From NCBI GenBank assembly GCA_034359265.1, contig CP136894.1, positions 27,000,501 through 27,064,500 of the forward strand: a stretch of DNA of 64,000 bases, given 5' to 3'. Within the stretch, counting starts at the first letter, position 1, and each line of letters begins with the position of its first letter. The stretch is from Canna indica (lineage: Eukaryota > Streptophyta > Magnoliopsida > Zingiberales > Cannaceae). A program made the translations under genes and the position numbers. This document shows positions 1 through 10,043 of the stretch, in pieces. The notes below the pieces were generated by a model. The model ran no database searches. It saw nothing but the letters and a program-made list of their open reading frames with translations, and was not told the DNA's origin.

Positions 1-620
1 TGGCGACAGTTCGTGTCTTGGGCCTATAAATAGCCCCCTGCTTTGTTGTGTGCTATGGAAATCATGGATTGGGAAGCATTAGAGATGGCCATCTTAACAG
101 AAGTCATTTTTTGTTTGGCGAGGGGTTCGTGCTTTGTCATGGGGTTGTACTATCAGGCTTAAGGATCATAGCAGGAGGAGTTCCAGGTGTAGGTCTATAC
201 AATCAGGCTTACGATGGCGGCGAGGCCTATTTCCATGGTTTTCAGGGAACACCGTGCTGGCTTAGAACCCTTGTCAATGGTTCTTGGTTTTGTTCGTTGC
301 CACTTTGAACTCTTTCTCTATCCTTCCCACTCCTGGGTTACAAGGGCCTCCCCGACCCAGTTTGCACACACCGCCGAATCCAGTGTGCCGCTTGAAGGTG
401 TTTCTTTCTTTGAATAGCCTCCTGTGGGCTTGTATGTACCCCTTTAATGGGATTTTATGAAATAAAAGATAAGTCTTCCTTTTTGCGTAAAAGGCTGTTT
501 CCCGCATGCTTGGATTGGTGTAGTGTTTGAACTGTAATTTTACCTTTCTTGAGGAAGGCTCTTGGGATTGCACAATTTGTTTGAGAGTGTATCGGGCTAA
601 GCTGAAGGCTGCATTTAAGG
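1..620. other. Unassigned AT/GC-mixed flank with a TATA-like box
   Basis: I recognise no protein domain here on either strand. On the plus strand there is a good TATA-like octamer at 25-32 (TATAAATA in a GC-rich setting), and near 460-470 a stretch resembling a plant polyadenylation region (aaataaaag). Short open frames of up to 99 codons exist but show no known motif. The stretch lies next to the tandem repeats and the 3' end of the minus-strand Tat element, so it may be that element's 3' untranslated region, an LTR of another element, or the tail of a host gene. I cannot decide between these. Confidence 0.3.
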
Positions 621-623
621 TTT

Positions 624-985
624 AGGACCAGACTCGATAAAAAATTGAGTTTGTGATAGGCGTGCTTAGGGTCGTGTTGTTCGCTGGGAGCGTGTTGGAT
701 AGAGCTGGAGGCCGTGTGTAAGGCCGAGGACCAGACTCAGTGACAACTGAGGCACGCTTAGTGTCGTGTTGCTCGCTGGGAGCGTGTTGGACAAAGCCGG
801 AGGAGGGCGTATGTAGGTTGAGGACCAAATTCGGTGACAATCGAGCTCGCGATAGGCGCCCTTAGGGTCGTGTTGCTCACTTGGAGCGTGCCGGACAGAG
901 CCGGAGGCTGTATGTAGGCCTAGGACCAAACTCGGTGAGAACCAAGCTCGCGATGGGCGTGCTTAGGGTCGTTGAGGGCGTAGGA
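624..985. repeat. Tandem repeat, ~94-103 bp unit, about 3.6 copies
   Basis: Four successive units start at 624, 727, 821 and 922, each beginning with aggaccaaactcggtgacaa or a close variant and each containing a copy of cttagggtcgtgttgctcgc. Unit lengths are 103, 94 and 101 bp, and the last unit is partial. The repeat lies downstream, in the minus-strand sense, of the Tat pol 3' end at 1394. Minisatellite-like arrays in the 3' untranslated region are known from Tat/Ogre gypsy elements, so this is probably the element's own 3' repeat and not an independent satellite. Confidence 0.8.
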
Positions 986-1393
986 GCTTGAGATAGGCAC
1001 TGAGGCCGGCTAGCCAAACTGGTGAAAACCGAGTTCTAGTTGCTGAATGAGGTGTTGAGTTGAGCTCAAGCTGGTGAAAACCAAGTCTTAGTTGCTTAGG
1101 CGTTTGGCAATGCCGAGAGTAGGGAGGATTGACGGAGGACGAATGACGCATCACGTGTCTCAAGGGCCGCTTGTGAGACCATATGAATTCCTCCTACAAA
1201 GTATGCGATATATAAGAGGAAGGTTAGACACAAAAGATCTTGTGTAATAGAGAAAGCAACTTTGTTATAAAATAAAGATACATCATACCCCACCTAGAGC
1301 GAGGCTCGACTTCATTAAAAACCTTCCATGGGGAAAACTATGTGGGGAAAAAACCACCAAGTAAGGAAAATAGCACCTTAGCCTTATAGCAAT
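986..1393 (-). other. 3' noncoding region of the Tat-type gypsy element
   Basis: This is noncoding sequence between the tandem array and the pol stop codon at 1394-1396. It holds two imperfect copies of ctggtgaaaaccgagt, near 1019 and 1070. Around 1310-1360 there is a run resembling the gggaaaa-rich stretch that commonly follows pol in Tat-lineage elements. No open frame here has a recognisable domain. Confidence 0.5.
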
Positions 1394-1456
1394 TTACAGG
1401 GGAATACTTAGCTGTAATATATAGGCCCGTAGTGAGGTTGCGTTCCAGGATCGTGG
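1394..1456 (-). pseudogene. pol: Tat-type gypsy pol, C-terminal end (fragment 1 of 3)
   Basis: Read on the minus strand, this piece encodes the last residues of a gypsy polyprotein, including the conserved PRSWNA...LRAY signature of the integrase C-terminal region, and ends in a TAA stop. It is separated from its neighbour at 15017-15084 by solo LTR S1. Removing S1 and one copy of its TSD restores the reading frame across the junction, which supports both the boundary and the assignment. The rest of the gene is at 29498-31074. The element is defective, because stops occur upstream. Confidence 0.75.
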
Positions 1457-3207
1457 TGTAGTTCAAATATCCACACTAGATGGAGGGTGTTCCATAGTGT
1501 GTAGCTAAAACTAGGTTCAACTACAATCTTTTCGATTTAAACACGTTCACAACCAAATTGATATTCTTTTAAGTATGATGCCTAGACAAGTAAATATATC
1601 AAATGAAAGCAAGTAATAAGGCTATGCTAACACAATTGATTATAGTGGTTTGGCCAAACCACCTACTCCACAACCTTGGCTCCACACCAAATATTTCTAA
1701 CCAAACCTCTTTATAGATTAAGTGTTTCCTTTTGAATACAATGATGATTCACTTCTCAACCCTTTGAGAAAGCCTCAATACCTATTCACTTAGGCAAAAC
1801 ACAAATCTACATAGAACCCTAAGATGTTTACCTAGCACACCTTACAAGCTAACAATGAGAAATACACTTAAATAACGATGGAAAACAAGAACAAAAGGAG
1901 CAAGGGGATGAACCAACCTTGTGTGCTCCTTTCTTAGCCTTCCAAGCCTCCAACTCCTCAACTCGAATGATGTTATTTGAAGCTGGAGTCGAGACGCGAA
2001 GAACACTCTGAGTAGAAGATGAATCGTCAAAGCTCGGGCGTGGAAATCAACTTTGGAGGGCTTAAGAATCTCTTTTGAAGGATTAAAGAATAGTGAGAGG
2101 GGTTAGGTGAGTGATTATGAGGGATATTTGTTGGTGAAAAGGCCATACTAGAGGGGGGGTGAATAGTATGTTTACTAAACTTGTTGTCTAATTCTGGTTT
2201 TAATCATTTCTTTGGTTACTTAGGCAAATTGCAGTTTATCAACTAAATGCGAAAGCGAGTAATGAAGACAAACAATGCGATACACAAAGAGAAGCAAAGC
2301 AAACATAAATATTTATAGTAGTTCGGCCCCAATGCCTACTCCACTATCTAAGCACTCTGCTTAGGATTTTCAAACTAAGTTTTACTTAATTAATCTTGTT
2401 TCCCTTACAACGAGGACATTGACCCGAAGAGTCTCATTGTCAACCTAAGACACTTCCACACCCAGAAGTCTCCACCTTCTTACCGAGAGCACTCTTCTAC
2501 ATCAATCCTAATGGACAACTCAATTAATCCTAGTAAACTACGTTTACACTAGTGGAATTAATCCTCAAACACAAAGGCTACCACCCAATCTATCAAACCT
2601 AGCAACCTAGGTTTACACAAATTCAAATATAATGAAATAAATAAGAAAATATACAATTAATGGAGCAAAAATACAACAACACAAATACTTAGCTCCAACA
2701 CAATGAATCCTAGCTCATCTTGATGCCTTGATGATGAATCAAATCAAGCTTGAAGGCAAACTCAAGAAAAACAAAGTAGAAAGCTAGGGTTTCAATAAAG
2801 ATGGCTCAATCAAAGCTTGTAGGTGTCAAAGGATATCTCATGAAGCATTAGAGGGTCATAGGAAGGCTTAGAAGGCCTTTACATAGGCAAACCACCAAGT
2901 GGTAGTCGGGCACAACGGGTATAAACGGCTAATTTTTAAGCCATTATACCACCAGTCGTTGGTCCGATCGAACGTCAGTCGACTGACCAAGTGACCGTCC
3001 CGAGCGACCGGAGCATTCTGTCGTTCTGGGCAACGTTCGGTCGACCGATCGGTTGCTTGTTTATTTTTTTGCTCGTTTGGGTTCCGTCTTCGCTAAGTCT
3101 ACTTATATAACATTTATTAACTTTAAGCTAATAACTTTAAAACATAAATGTTATATAAGGATTATCCCCCATTTTGATTCAATAAAAATATATAAAAAAT
3201 CAAAATC

Positions 3208-3485
3208 TGTAATACCCGAGGTTTCCTAATATAAAAATTTTATTTGGTGCAGCGCACGGGATCGGAGAATAGCAGGGTTGAGTCATGAAAATCGACGAGA
3301 ATAGAAGGTATAATTCAATTTGTTTAACTCGTGAGTTATGTTTATATGATTTATGTGCTAGATCGATTCAAGTCGGGTTGAAATCGGGTTTGCGGGTCGA
3401 GTCGGGGCTAAATTCGGACTCGGGTTGAGTTGAGTGAGGGAACTTAAGTCATGAGGGCATCTTTTTCAAAAAAAAAAGGGATTAA
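3208..3485 (+). repeat. T1 5' LTR remnant
   Basis: It starts TGTAATACCCGAGG and matches the first ~275 bp of the T1 3' LTR at 6780, including the ggtgcagcgcacggga block. The match ends at an A-rich run before attaa. The same attaa occurs at the equivalent place in the protease coding region of the related element T3, so the deletion probably formed at this short homology. Confidence 0.85.
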
Positions 3486-4990
3486 GTAATAGCCGGAACA
3501 ATTTTTCGCGATTGCGAAGTGCTTATATGCGGGCATGCATTGAGGGCAAAGTTGACACTTCTACCAATGCTTGAACTAGATGTCATAGTCGGCATGGATT
3601 GGCTGGCGGATCACTTTGCTTCAGTGGATTGTAGGGCTAAGACTGTTATTTTGCAGTAAGCCCGGGTTGCCGCAGTTCATCTTCCAAGGAGACAGAAGAG
3701 GTGAGCCTATGAGAGTGATTTCAGCCCTAAAGGCTCGTAAGTTAATAGTGGGCGACTGTTAGTCTTTCTTGGCCTTAGTATCAGTGGCCGAGGAGGATAG
3801 AGACACAGCCGGGAACGTCAAAGGAACACCGGTGGTTTTTGAGTTCTCTGACGTCTTTCTCGAGGAGTTATCGGGTTTGCCGCCAAGAAGGGAGATAGAG
3901 TTCTGCATTGAATTGCAGCCTGGGGTGAAGCCGATCTCCATTCCACCCTATAGGATGGCGTTGGCCGAACTCAGGGAGTTAAAAGCACAGTTGTAAGAGG
4001 TGCTGGACTTGGGCTTCATCCGGCTGAGTGTATCACCGTGGGGTGCACCGGTGCTCTACGTGAAGAAGAAGGACGGGTCCATGTGCATGTGTATCGACTA
4101 TAGGCAGCTTAACAAGGTGACAATCAAGAATCGTTACCCACTGCCAAGGAAAGATGACCCGTTTGACCAATTGCGGGAGGCAAAATGGTTTTCAAAGATT
4201 GATTTGAGGTTCGGATACCATCAGTTGAGAATCTAGGACTGCGATGTGCCTAAGACTGCCTTCAAGACTCGTTATGGCCAATTTGAGTTACTAGTGTTGT
4301 CCATTGGTCTGACCAATGCACCTGTAGCTTTTATGGATCTGGTGAACCGGGTGTTCAAGGAGTACCTGGACAGTTTTGTGATCGTCTTCATTGACGACAT
4401 CTTGGTATACTCCATGAGTAAGGAGGAGCACTCTGAGCATTTGAGGATGGTCCTGGAAACCCTCAAAGAGCACCGGTTGTTCGCCAAATTCTCCAAGTGT
4501 AAATTCTAATTGGAGAGTGTAGGGTTCCTGGGTCATGTAGTGTCCAAGGCGGGGATAAGAGTGGATCCCGCAAAGGTGGAGGCTGTGCAGAATTAGTGGC
4601 GGCCGACCAACATGACTGAGATCCGCAGTTTCCTTGGATTGACCGGGTATTACCAGAAGTTAATGGAAAACTTCTCTAGGATTGCAGCTCTTTTGACTCA
4701 GTTGACTCAGAAAAAGGTCAAATATGTATGGGATGACAAGTGCGAGGCGAGCTTTTAGAAGCTCGAAGAGTACCTGACGTCAGCACCCGTGTTGGTCGTA
4801 CCATCAGGCTCAGGAGGATTTGTGGTCTACTGTGATGCCTCTCGGGTTGGCCTGGGCTGTGTTCTGATGCAGTTTGGCAGAGTCATAGCCTATGCGTCCC
4901 GCCAGCTAAAGGTTCATGAGAAGAACTACCTGACGCATGACCTAGAGCTGACAGTAGTGGTTTTTCACTGAAGCTCTGGCGCCACTACCT
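3486..4990 (+). pseudogene. pol: T1 pol: protease tail, reverse transcriptase, start of RNase H
   Basis: The frame opens with the protease C-terminal part (LPMLELDVIVGMDWL), then the linker ending in ELQPGVKPI that precedes gypsy reverse transcriptase. Reverse transcriptase runs from about 4000 to 4560, with the substrate-binding stretch [13 protein letters not shown], the CIDYRQLNK motif, a TNAP motif and the catalytic FIDDILVYS box near 4390. RNase H begins near 4800 with VVYCDAS, its first catalytic Asp. In-frame stops interrupt the frame at about 3994, 4234, 4507, 4594 and 4756, and a frameshift falls near 4970. The enzyme would copy element RNA into cDNA, but this copy cannot make it. 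Confidence 0.9.
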
Positions 4991-6769
4991 GTACGGGGAG
5001 ACTTGTGAGATTTATACTGATCACAATAGTCTCTAGTACTTACTTACCCAAAAGGAGTTGAACCTCAGGCAGAGGAGGTGATTGGAGCTCCTAAAGGACT
5101 ATGACTGCACTATTATGTACCACCCGGGGAAAGCCAATGTAGTGGCGGATGCTCTAAGCAGAAAGTCCATATGCAGCTTGGTCCAATTGAAAATCAGGAG
5201 AAGGCCACTAGCTCGGGAACTAGCACTGTGCCTGGATGGGGAGTAGTCCTGTCTATATCAGATTCGAGTACCCTGGTGGCACACCTGCGGGTGCAATCCA
5301 CCTTGGTGGACATGTTGCGTGCCGCGCAGGAGGATGATGCATTTTGTTCCCTAACAAGGGATTTGGTCCGAAGAGGTGACATAGATGACGCTTTTAGGGT
5401 CGACTCAGAGGGTATTCTAAGGTTTAGAGGCCGGATTATGGTGCCTCATATGGCAGAGGTGCGCCGGTAGGTTTTGGAAATGGGCCACCGTTCCACTTAT
5501 ACGAGGCATCCGGGGGCCACCAAAATGTACCGAGACTTAAGGCAACACTACTAGTGGAAGAGTATGAAAAGAGAGGTAGCAGAGTTTGTATCCAAGTGTT
5601 TGGTCTGCCAGTAAGTGAAGGCCGAACACTTGAAACCCACAGGGCTGCTTCAGAACCTCAAGGTGCCCGAGTAGAAGTGGGAGAAGATCACCATGGACCT
5701 AGTGATTGGGCTGCCTAAGTCAAGAGGAGGGTTTGATTCCATTTGGGTGGTAGTGGATCAGTTGGCTAATACCGCGCATTTCATTCCAATCAAAATGACC
5801 TTTTCTACTGAGCAGTACGCCAGACTATTATTAGACAAGATTGTGACATACCATGGTATCCCAGTGATGATCATATCAGATCGAGGTACCCAGTTCATAG
5901 CCCGACCTTGGCTGTCCTTTCAGGAGGACTTGGATACTCAAGTGCGATTCAGCACAGTTTTCCATCCACAAACGGATGAACAGTCAGAGAGAATCATCTA
6001 GACCCTGGAGGATATGCTGAAGGCATGTGTCCTCGACATGGCGGATGGTTGGGAGAAACACCTGCCGTTGATTGAATTCGCCTACAATAATAGCTATCAC
6101 TAGCATTGGTATGGCCCCGTTCGAGGCCTTGTACGGGCGGAGATGCAAATCACCTATGGGCTGGTTTGAGTAGGAGAGACTCGTCCTGACTTGATTGAGG
6201 AGGCAGTGGAGAAGGTGAAGCTGATAAAAGAAAAGTTGTTAGCGGTTCAGAGCTGCTAGAAAATGTATGCTGATAAGAAGGCCAGAGAGTTGGAATTTGT
6301 TCAAGGCGACTTGGTGTTCCTGAAGATTTCCCCCATGAAAGGGGTAGTTCGGTTTGGGAGGAAGGGGAAGATGAGCCCTAGGTTCATTGGGCCTGTCCCT
6401 ATTCTCAAGCGGATGGGTGTTGTGGCTTACGAGCTGGCTCTGCCTCCTAGCTTGAGCAGAGTTCACATAATTTTTCATATGTCAATGCTCCGGAGATGTG
6501 TGAGTGATGAGTTCCACGTGAGCGAGCCAACTGCGATTGAGGTGGACACGACGGTCTCATATGAGGAGAGGTCGGTAGAGGTGCTTGATCGACAGACCAG
6601 GAAGCTGAGGTCCAAGGAAATTCTCTTGGTAAAGGTCAGGTGGGAGCATCACACCGGGCAGGAAGCTACTTGGGAAGTAGAGAAAGACATGAGGGAGCGC
6701 TACCCCTCCTTGTTCGAGGATATGGTGAGTCCCTATACTCTACCAAATTCGAGGATGAATTTTCCTTAA
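4991..6769 (+). pseudogene. pol: T1 pol: RNase H end, integrase and chromodomain
   Basis: After a frameshift the RNase H C-terminus is recognisable (YTDH, then GKANVVADALSRK near 5130). The integrase follows with its H2C2 zinc finger (H-x-ZZ region with CLVCQ near 5600), the core with DLVIGLP at 5697, SDRGTQF near 5877 and the glutamate in SERII near 5990, so all three catalytic acidic residues are still readable. Stops interrupt the frame, for example at 5468 and 6000. The last ~100 codons (to 6769) form a chromodomain, with YEERSVEVLDRQ and VKVRWEHHTGQEATWE, which in chromoviruses steers insertion to heterochromatin by reading histone marks. The chromodomain marks the clade. Confidence 0.9.
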
Positions 6770-6779
6770 GGGGGAAGGT
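6768..6779 (+). promoter_or_regulatory. T1 polypurine tract (plus-strand primer)
   Basis: The 12-base purine-rich run aagggggaaggt overlaps the pol stop codon and abuts the 3' LTR start TGTAATATCC at 6780, the expected place for the plus-strand DNA primer. Confidence 0.85.
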
Positions 6780-9525
6780 TGTAATATCCGATGTTTCCTA
6801 ATATAAAATTTTTATTTGGTGCAGCGCACGGGACCAGGGAATAGCAGGGTTGAGTCGCAAAAATCGACGAGAATAGAAGGTATAATTCAATTTGTTTGAC
6901 TCGTGAGTTATGTTTATATGATTTATGTGCTAGATCGATTCAAGTCGGGTTGAAATCGGGTTCGCGGGTCCAGTCGGGGCTAAATTCGGACTCGGATTGA
7001 GTTGAGAGAGGGAACTTAAGTCATGAGGGTATCTTTGTCAAAAAAAAAGGGGATTAAAACCCTCTCACCCCAAGTTGCCGTGGCAGCCCGAGGGAAGAGG
7101 AAAGGGGAGAGGAGCTTGTGGATGGCGCTGGTCTCGTGTCGTCGTCGGAGAAATTGGGATCGTCCTCATCTAGTCCATCTCCTTCATCAGATCAAGGTGA
7201 GTGATCTAACTGAGATCCTTAGGGTAGGCGGGTAGCCGACCCAAGGTATTGGAGATTTTGTCGATTTCTCATTATATTTTCGTCGTCTCGTCGAAATTTT
7301 TATTGAGATCTGATCCTCTTGTGTATATGTTGTTTAACAACGAAGTTTCACGGAGTTTTCTGTTGGCTTAAGGGTCTCTCTTAATCTTCGATCTTTATTT
7401 TGATGATAACAAACATGTATTTATTCTAAGTGTGAAGTTTTGAGTTCAGGTTGAGGTTGCGATAAGAATGCCAAAACGGTGAAGAAAGGCTCGGGCTTAG
7501 ATCAAGTAGAATTCATGTAATATACCCCTAGGATAAGTTTATCCAAAGCCAAAATTGTAAAGGTATCCAAGTTAAAACTTGGTAACTAAACCCATAAAAA
7601 GGAATGTAAAAATCCAAGAAGAAGTCACCCTTAACCTGAGTTCGGTCGACCGGTCAGTCGATCTAACAAGGTAGTATTATGCTAAGCAACCCGTTCGGTC
7701 GACCGAATGATGGTAAAAACTGGCAGTAGCCATTCGGTCGATCGAAGATGGTGAAGGAAAAATTAAAGGCTGCGTCGATCGACCGACCAAGGCAAAAACT
7801 TGGCAGAATGCTTAGCGGTCGACCAATTGATCTACCGGATTGGAGATAACTTGTTGCGCGACCCTGGCTCTAGTGATTCGGTCGATCGACTGGTCGATCG
7901 AATATGGGATTGATCCTGGCTCCAGTCATCCGGTCGATCGAGCTCTCTCATACAGCCAGCGGTCCACAGTGGCGATCGATCAGTCGGTCGACCGACCGAT
8001 CGACCGGCCAACAACCGAACGACTTCAACGACTATTTTTTTACCCGTTGAACGGGCCGTTTTATTATTTATTCACCTAACTTCTTTATTCTCTTCTAACA
8101 ATTTTTATTGAGCATTAAAGAAGTTTCTTAAGCCTTCAAAAGAGTGAACTACTGTGCACGCCCTCTGCTTCAGTCGACAACTCACTTCAGGCGCTGATTC
8201 CTTGCTTCTTCAATCTTGCTACAATTCAAAGAGCCATCTTCTTGCAAGTTGGAGACGTGAAGGCGGTGGAAAGGAGCCTTGGTTCATTTTAAATTCTTCA
8301 AGCTCTTTCCTTTGTATTTGACATTTATTGTAAACTTGTTTTCTAATTGAGATAGCTGCTAGGTGTGCTAGGAAACACTTAGGGTGACTTTATAGGAATG
8401 TGTTTTGCCTAGGTGAATAGGATTGAGGTATTCTCAGAGTGGTGAGAAGGGTGTCCTCATTATATTCAAAGGGAAACATAGATTCTATAAAGTAGTGGTT
8501 AGAAATCCTTGGTAAGGAGCCAAGGTAGTGGAGTAGGAAGTTGGCCGAACCACTATAATTACTCTTGTTTGCATTGCTTATTTGCTTGTCTATCATTGCT
8601 ATTTATATTTGATCATATTCACCATTAAGAAACAATTGCATTAAGTGAAGCTAAAATTGAGTAAGAAGAAAACATAAAAAAGGGGATAGACACTATTCAA
8701 CCCCCCCTCTTCTAGTGTCCGATTTCACACAATATTTTCCTCAGATTTAGGGGTCGATTGCATGAAGGAAAAAGGGGAAAGGTCATGCCGTATTTTTTCC
8801 CAATTTCCTAGAGTGGTCGTAACCTCTTGGATCGGGTTCTTTTCATGATTTGTGGCTCGATTATTCTTGATCACTGCCAAAAACCCTCTTCTTCCACCCC
8901 GATCAATCTCGGCCGAGCAAGAGTAACCTAGGTTAGGTTCGACCGAGTGGGTGTGAGGAGGGGAAAGGGGCTCGACATGGTTCATGCTTACATGTAGAGT
9001 TTTATTTCATCGTTTATGCTATAGATTTCTCACTTGATGTATGATTAGTGTATATATTTATATGTTATCATATCAGGGATTTAAGTGGAGGTTCGGAAGG
9101 ACCGCTCACTGAGTTCCTTGTGAACTCACGATTTTTTGTTTTGTTATTTTGCAGAGCCCTACCAGTGTGGTACGACTTGGTGGCATGGTGTGACTGGAGG
9201 ACAGGCATTGGCGCAGATCTCGTAGCAGGCAGTCATGTAGTCGTAGTCGTGTCGATAGGGTTGTAGACATGCACTGAGTAGTTTATCTTTGAAAAACTTG
9301 TATCTACTTTAGACTTTGAAGCTTGAGTTGTTTCCTTCAAATTTGAAATTACTATAACTGCTTTGACATTTTTTTAAAAAAAATAAAGATTTGTGCCGCT
9401 ATCTTTTGTTCATGATACTTGGATGTGCAGTGTTTTCTTTGGTGTAGTGGTTTAGTGCATGTGGTAGGCTTCAGGGTACCGACACGTACCCTTGCCGGTC
9501 ACGCGACCTAAGTTGGGGCATAACA
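6780..9525 (+). repeat. T1 3' LTR, split by solo LTR S2
   Basis: It starts TGTAATATCC and ends ggggcataaca. The net length is about 1.37 kb after removing S2 and one TSD copy. The first part matches the 5' LTR remnant. The right-hand part carries the accgctcactgagt...gcagagccc stretch also seen in T2 and T3. Positions 9050-9270 contain a short open frame with no recognisable domain, which I treat as LTR sequence. Confidence 0.88.
7361..8734 (+). mobile_element. Solo LTR S2 (Sirevirus SV2 type), TSD ttttc
   Basis: It begins TGTTGGCTTAAGGG at 7361 directly after ttttc (7356-7360), and ttttc recurs at 8735-8739. Its sequence is the SV2/S1 LTR in plus orientation: it contains gataacaaacatg, a long palindrome-rich tract at about 7640-8012, the block ggagtagg...ccgaaccactataa near 8530, and a pyrimidine-rich end near 8700. 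There is no internal region. It is the youngest layer of the left-hand stack. The exact last base is uncertain by about 3 bp. Confidence 0.8.
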
Positions 9526-10043
9526 AAATCTAACTTTTGGGGTCTAGTATAAATTTTTGAAAAACGGAAATTTTATAATCTTCCGGGTTAAGTATGGGTA
9601 GGCTAAAGGCTTCTAAATTTTTTTTAAAAATACCTTGTTATCTAATTTTTACCTAAGGAATAATTATCAATATTTTTAGTGTCGAGAAAATGTCTATGTC
9701 ATATAGCCCTTGAAGGAGCTCCCTAAGCTTAGTGAATTCCAGGGTCATTTTCTAATTTGCTGGTTTTACATGTTTTGAGGTTCGGATTTGGTTTTTGGGT
9801 TCTTATGCATCATCATGAGGATTTACAACATAAACTAGACACCCTAGACCTAAAGTTTAACTTCCTGAAGAATCCTGAGCGTCGACGAGCATCCTTGCCG
9901 ATTTCTTCAATTTTTCCGATCACGGACGTCGTACACGTACTAACCGACTTGGAACCTGAAAGATTTCTCAATGAAACATTGGTTCCATGTTTGTTATCAT
10001 CAAAATTGAGATTAAGACCAAGGTAGAAAACCTTAGGCCAACA

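Larger units (their letters stand above)
3208..9525 (+). mobile_element. Tekay/Del-type chromovirus T1 (Ty3/gypsy), TSD aaatc
   Basis: This plus-strand gypsy element is flanked by aaatc at 3203-3207 and 9526-9530. The order is a 5' LTR remnant, a protease tail, reverse transcriptase, RNase H, integrase, chromodomain, polypurine tract and 3' LTR. A deletion joins the 5' LTR at about 3485 to the protease region, removing most of the LTR, the primer site and gag. Many stops and at least one frameshift make pol non-functional. It sits inside the G1 3' LTR and is itself interrupted by solo LTR S2. Confidence 0.9.
2129..10043 (-). repeat. G1 3' LTR, split by Tekay T1
   Basis: The LTR sequence is 2129-3207 and 9531-10043, about 1.59 kb in total. 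Its outer end is TGTTGGTGAAAAGG and its inner end ends in ggccaaca, followed by a C/T-rich run, the complement of the polypurine tract. It contains the conserved cctactccact block near 2334 and a palindrome-rich tract of TCGA/GGTCGACC type at about 2947-3056. T1 is inserted between two aaatc copies. Confidence 0.85.

Noticed and set aside
624..985. CRISPR-like array
   Set aside because: The units are continuous ~100-bp tandem repeats without unique spacers, in a plant retroelement.
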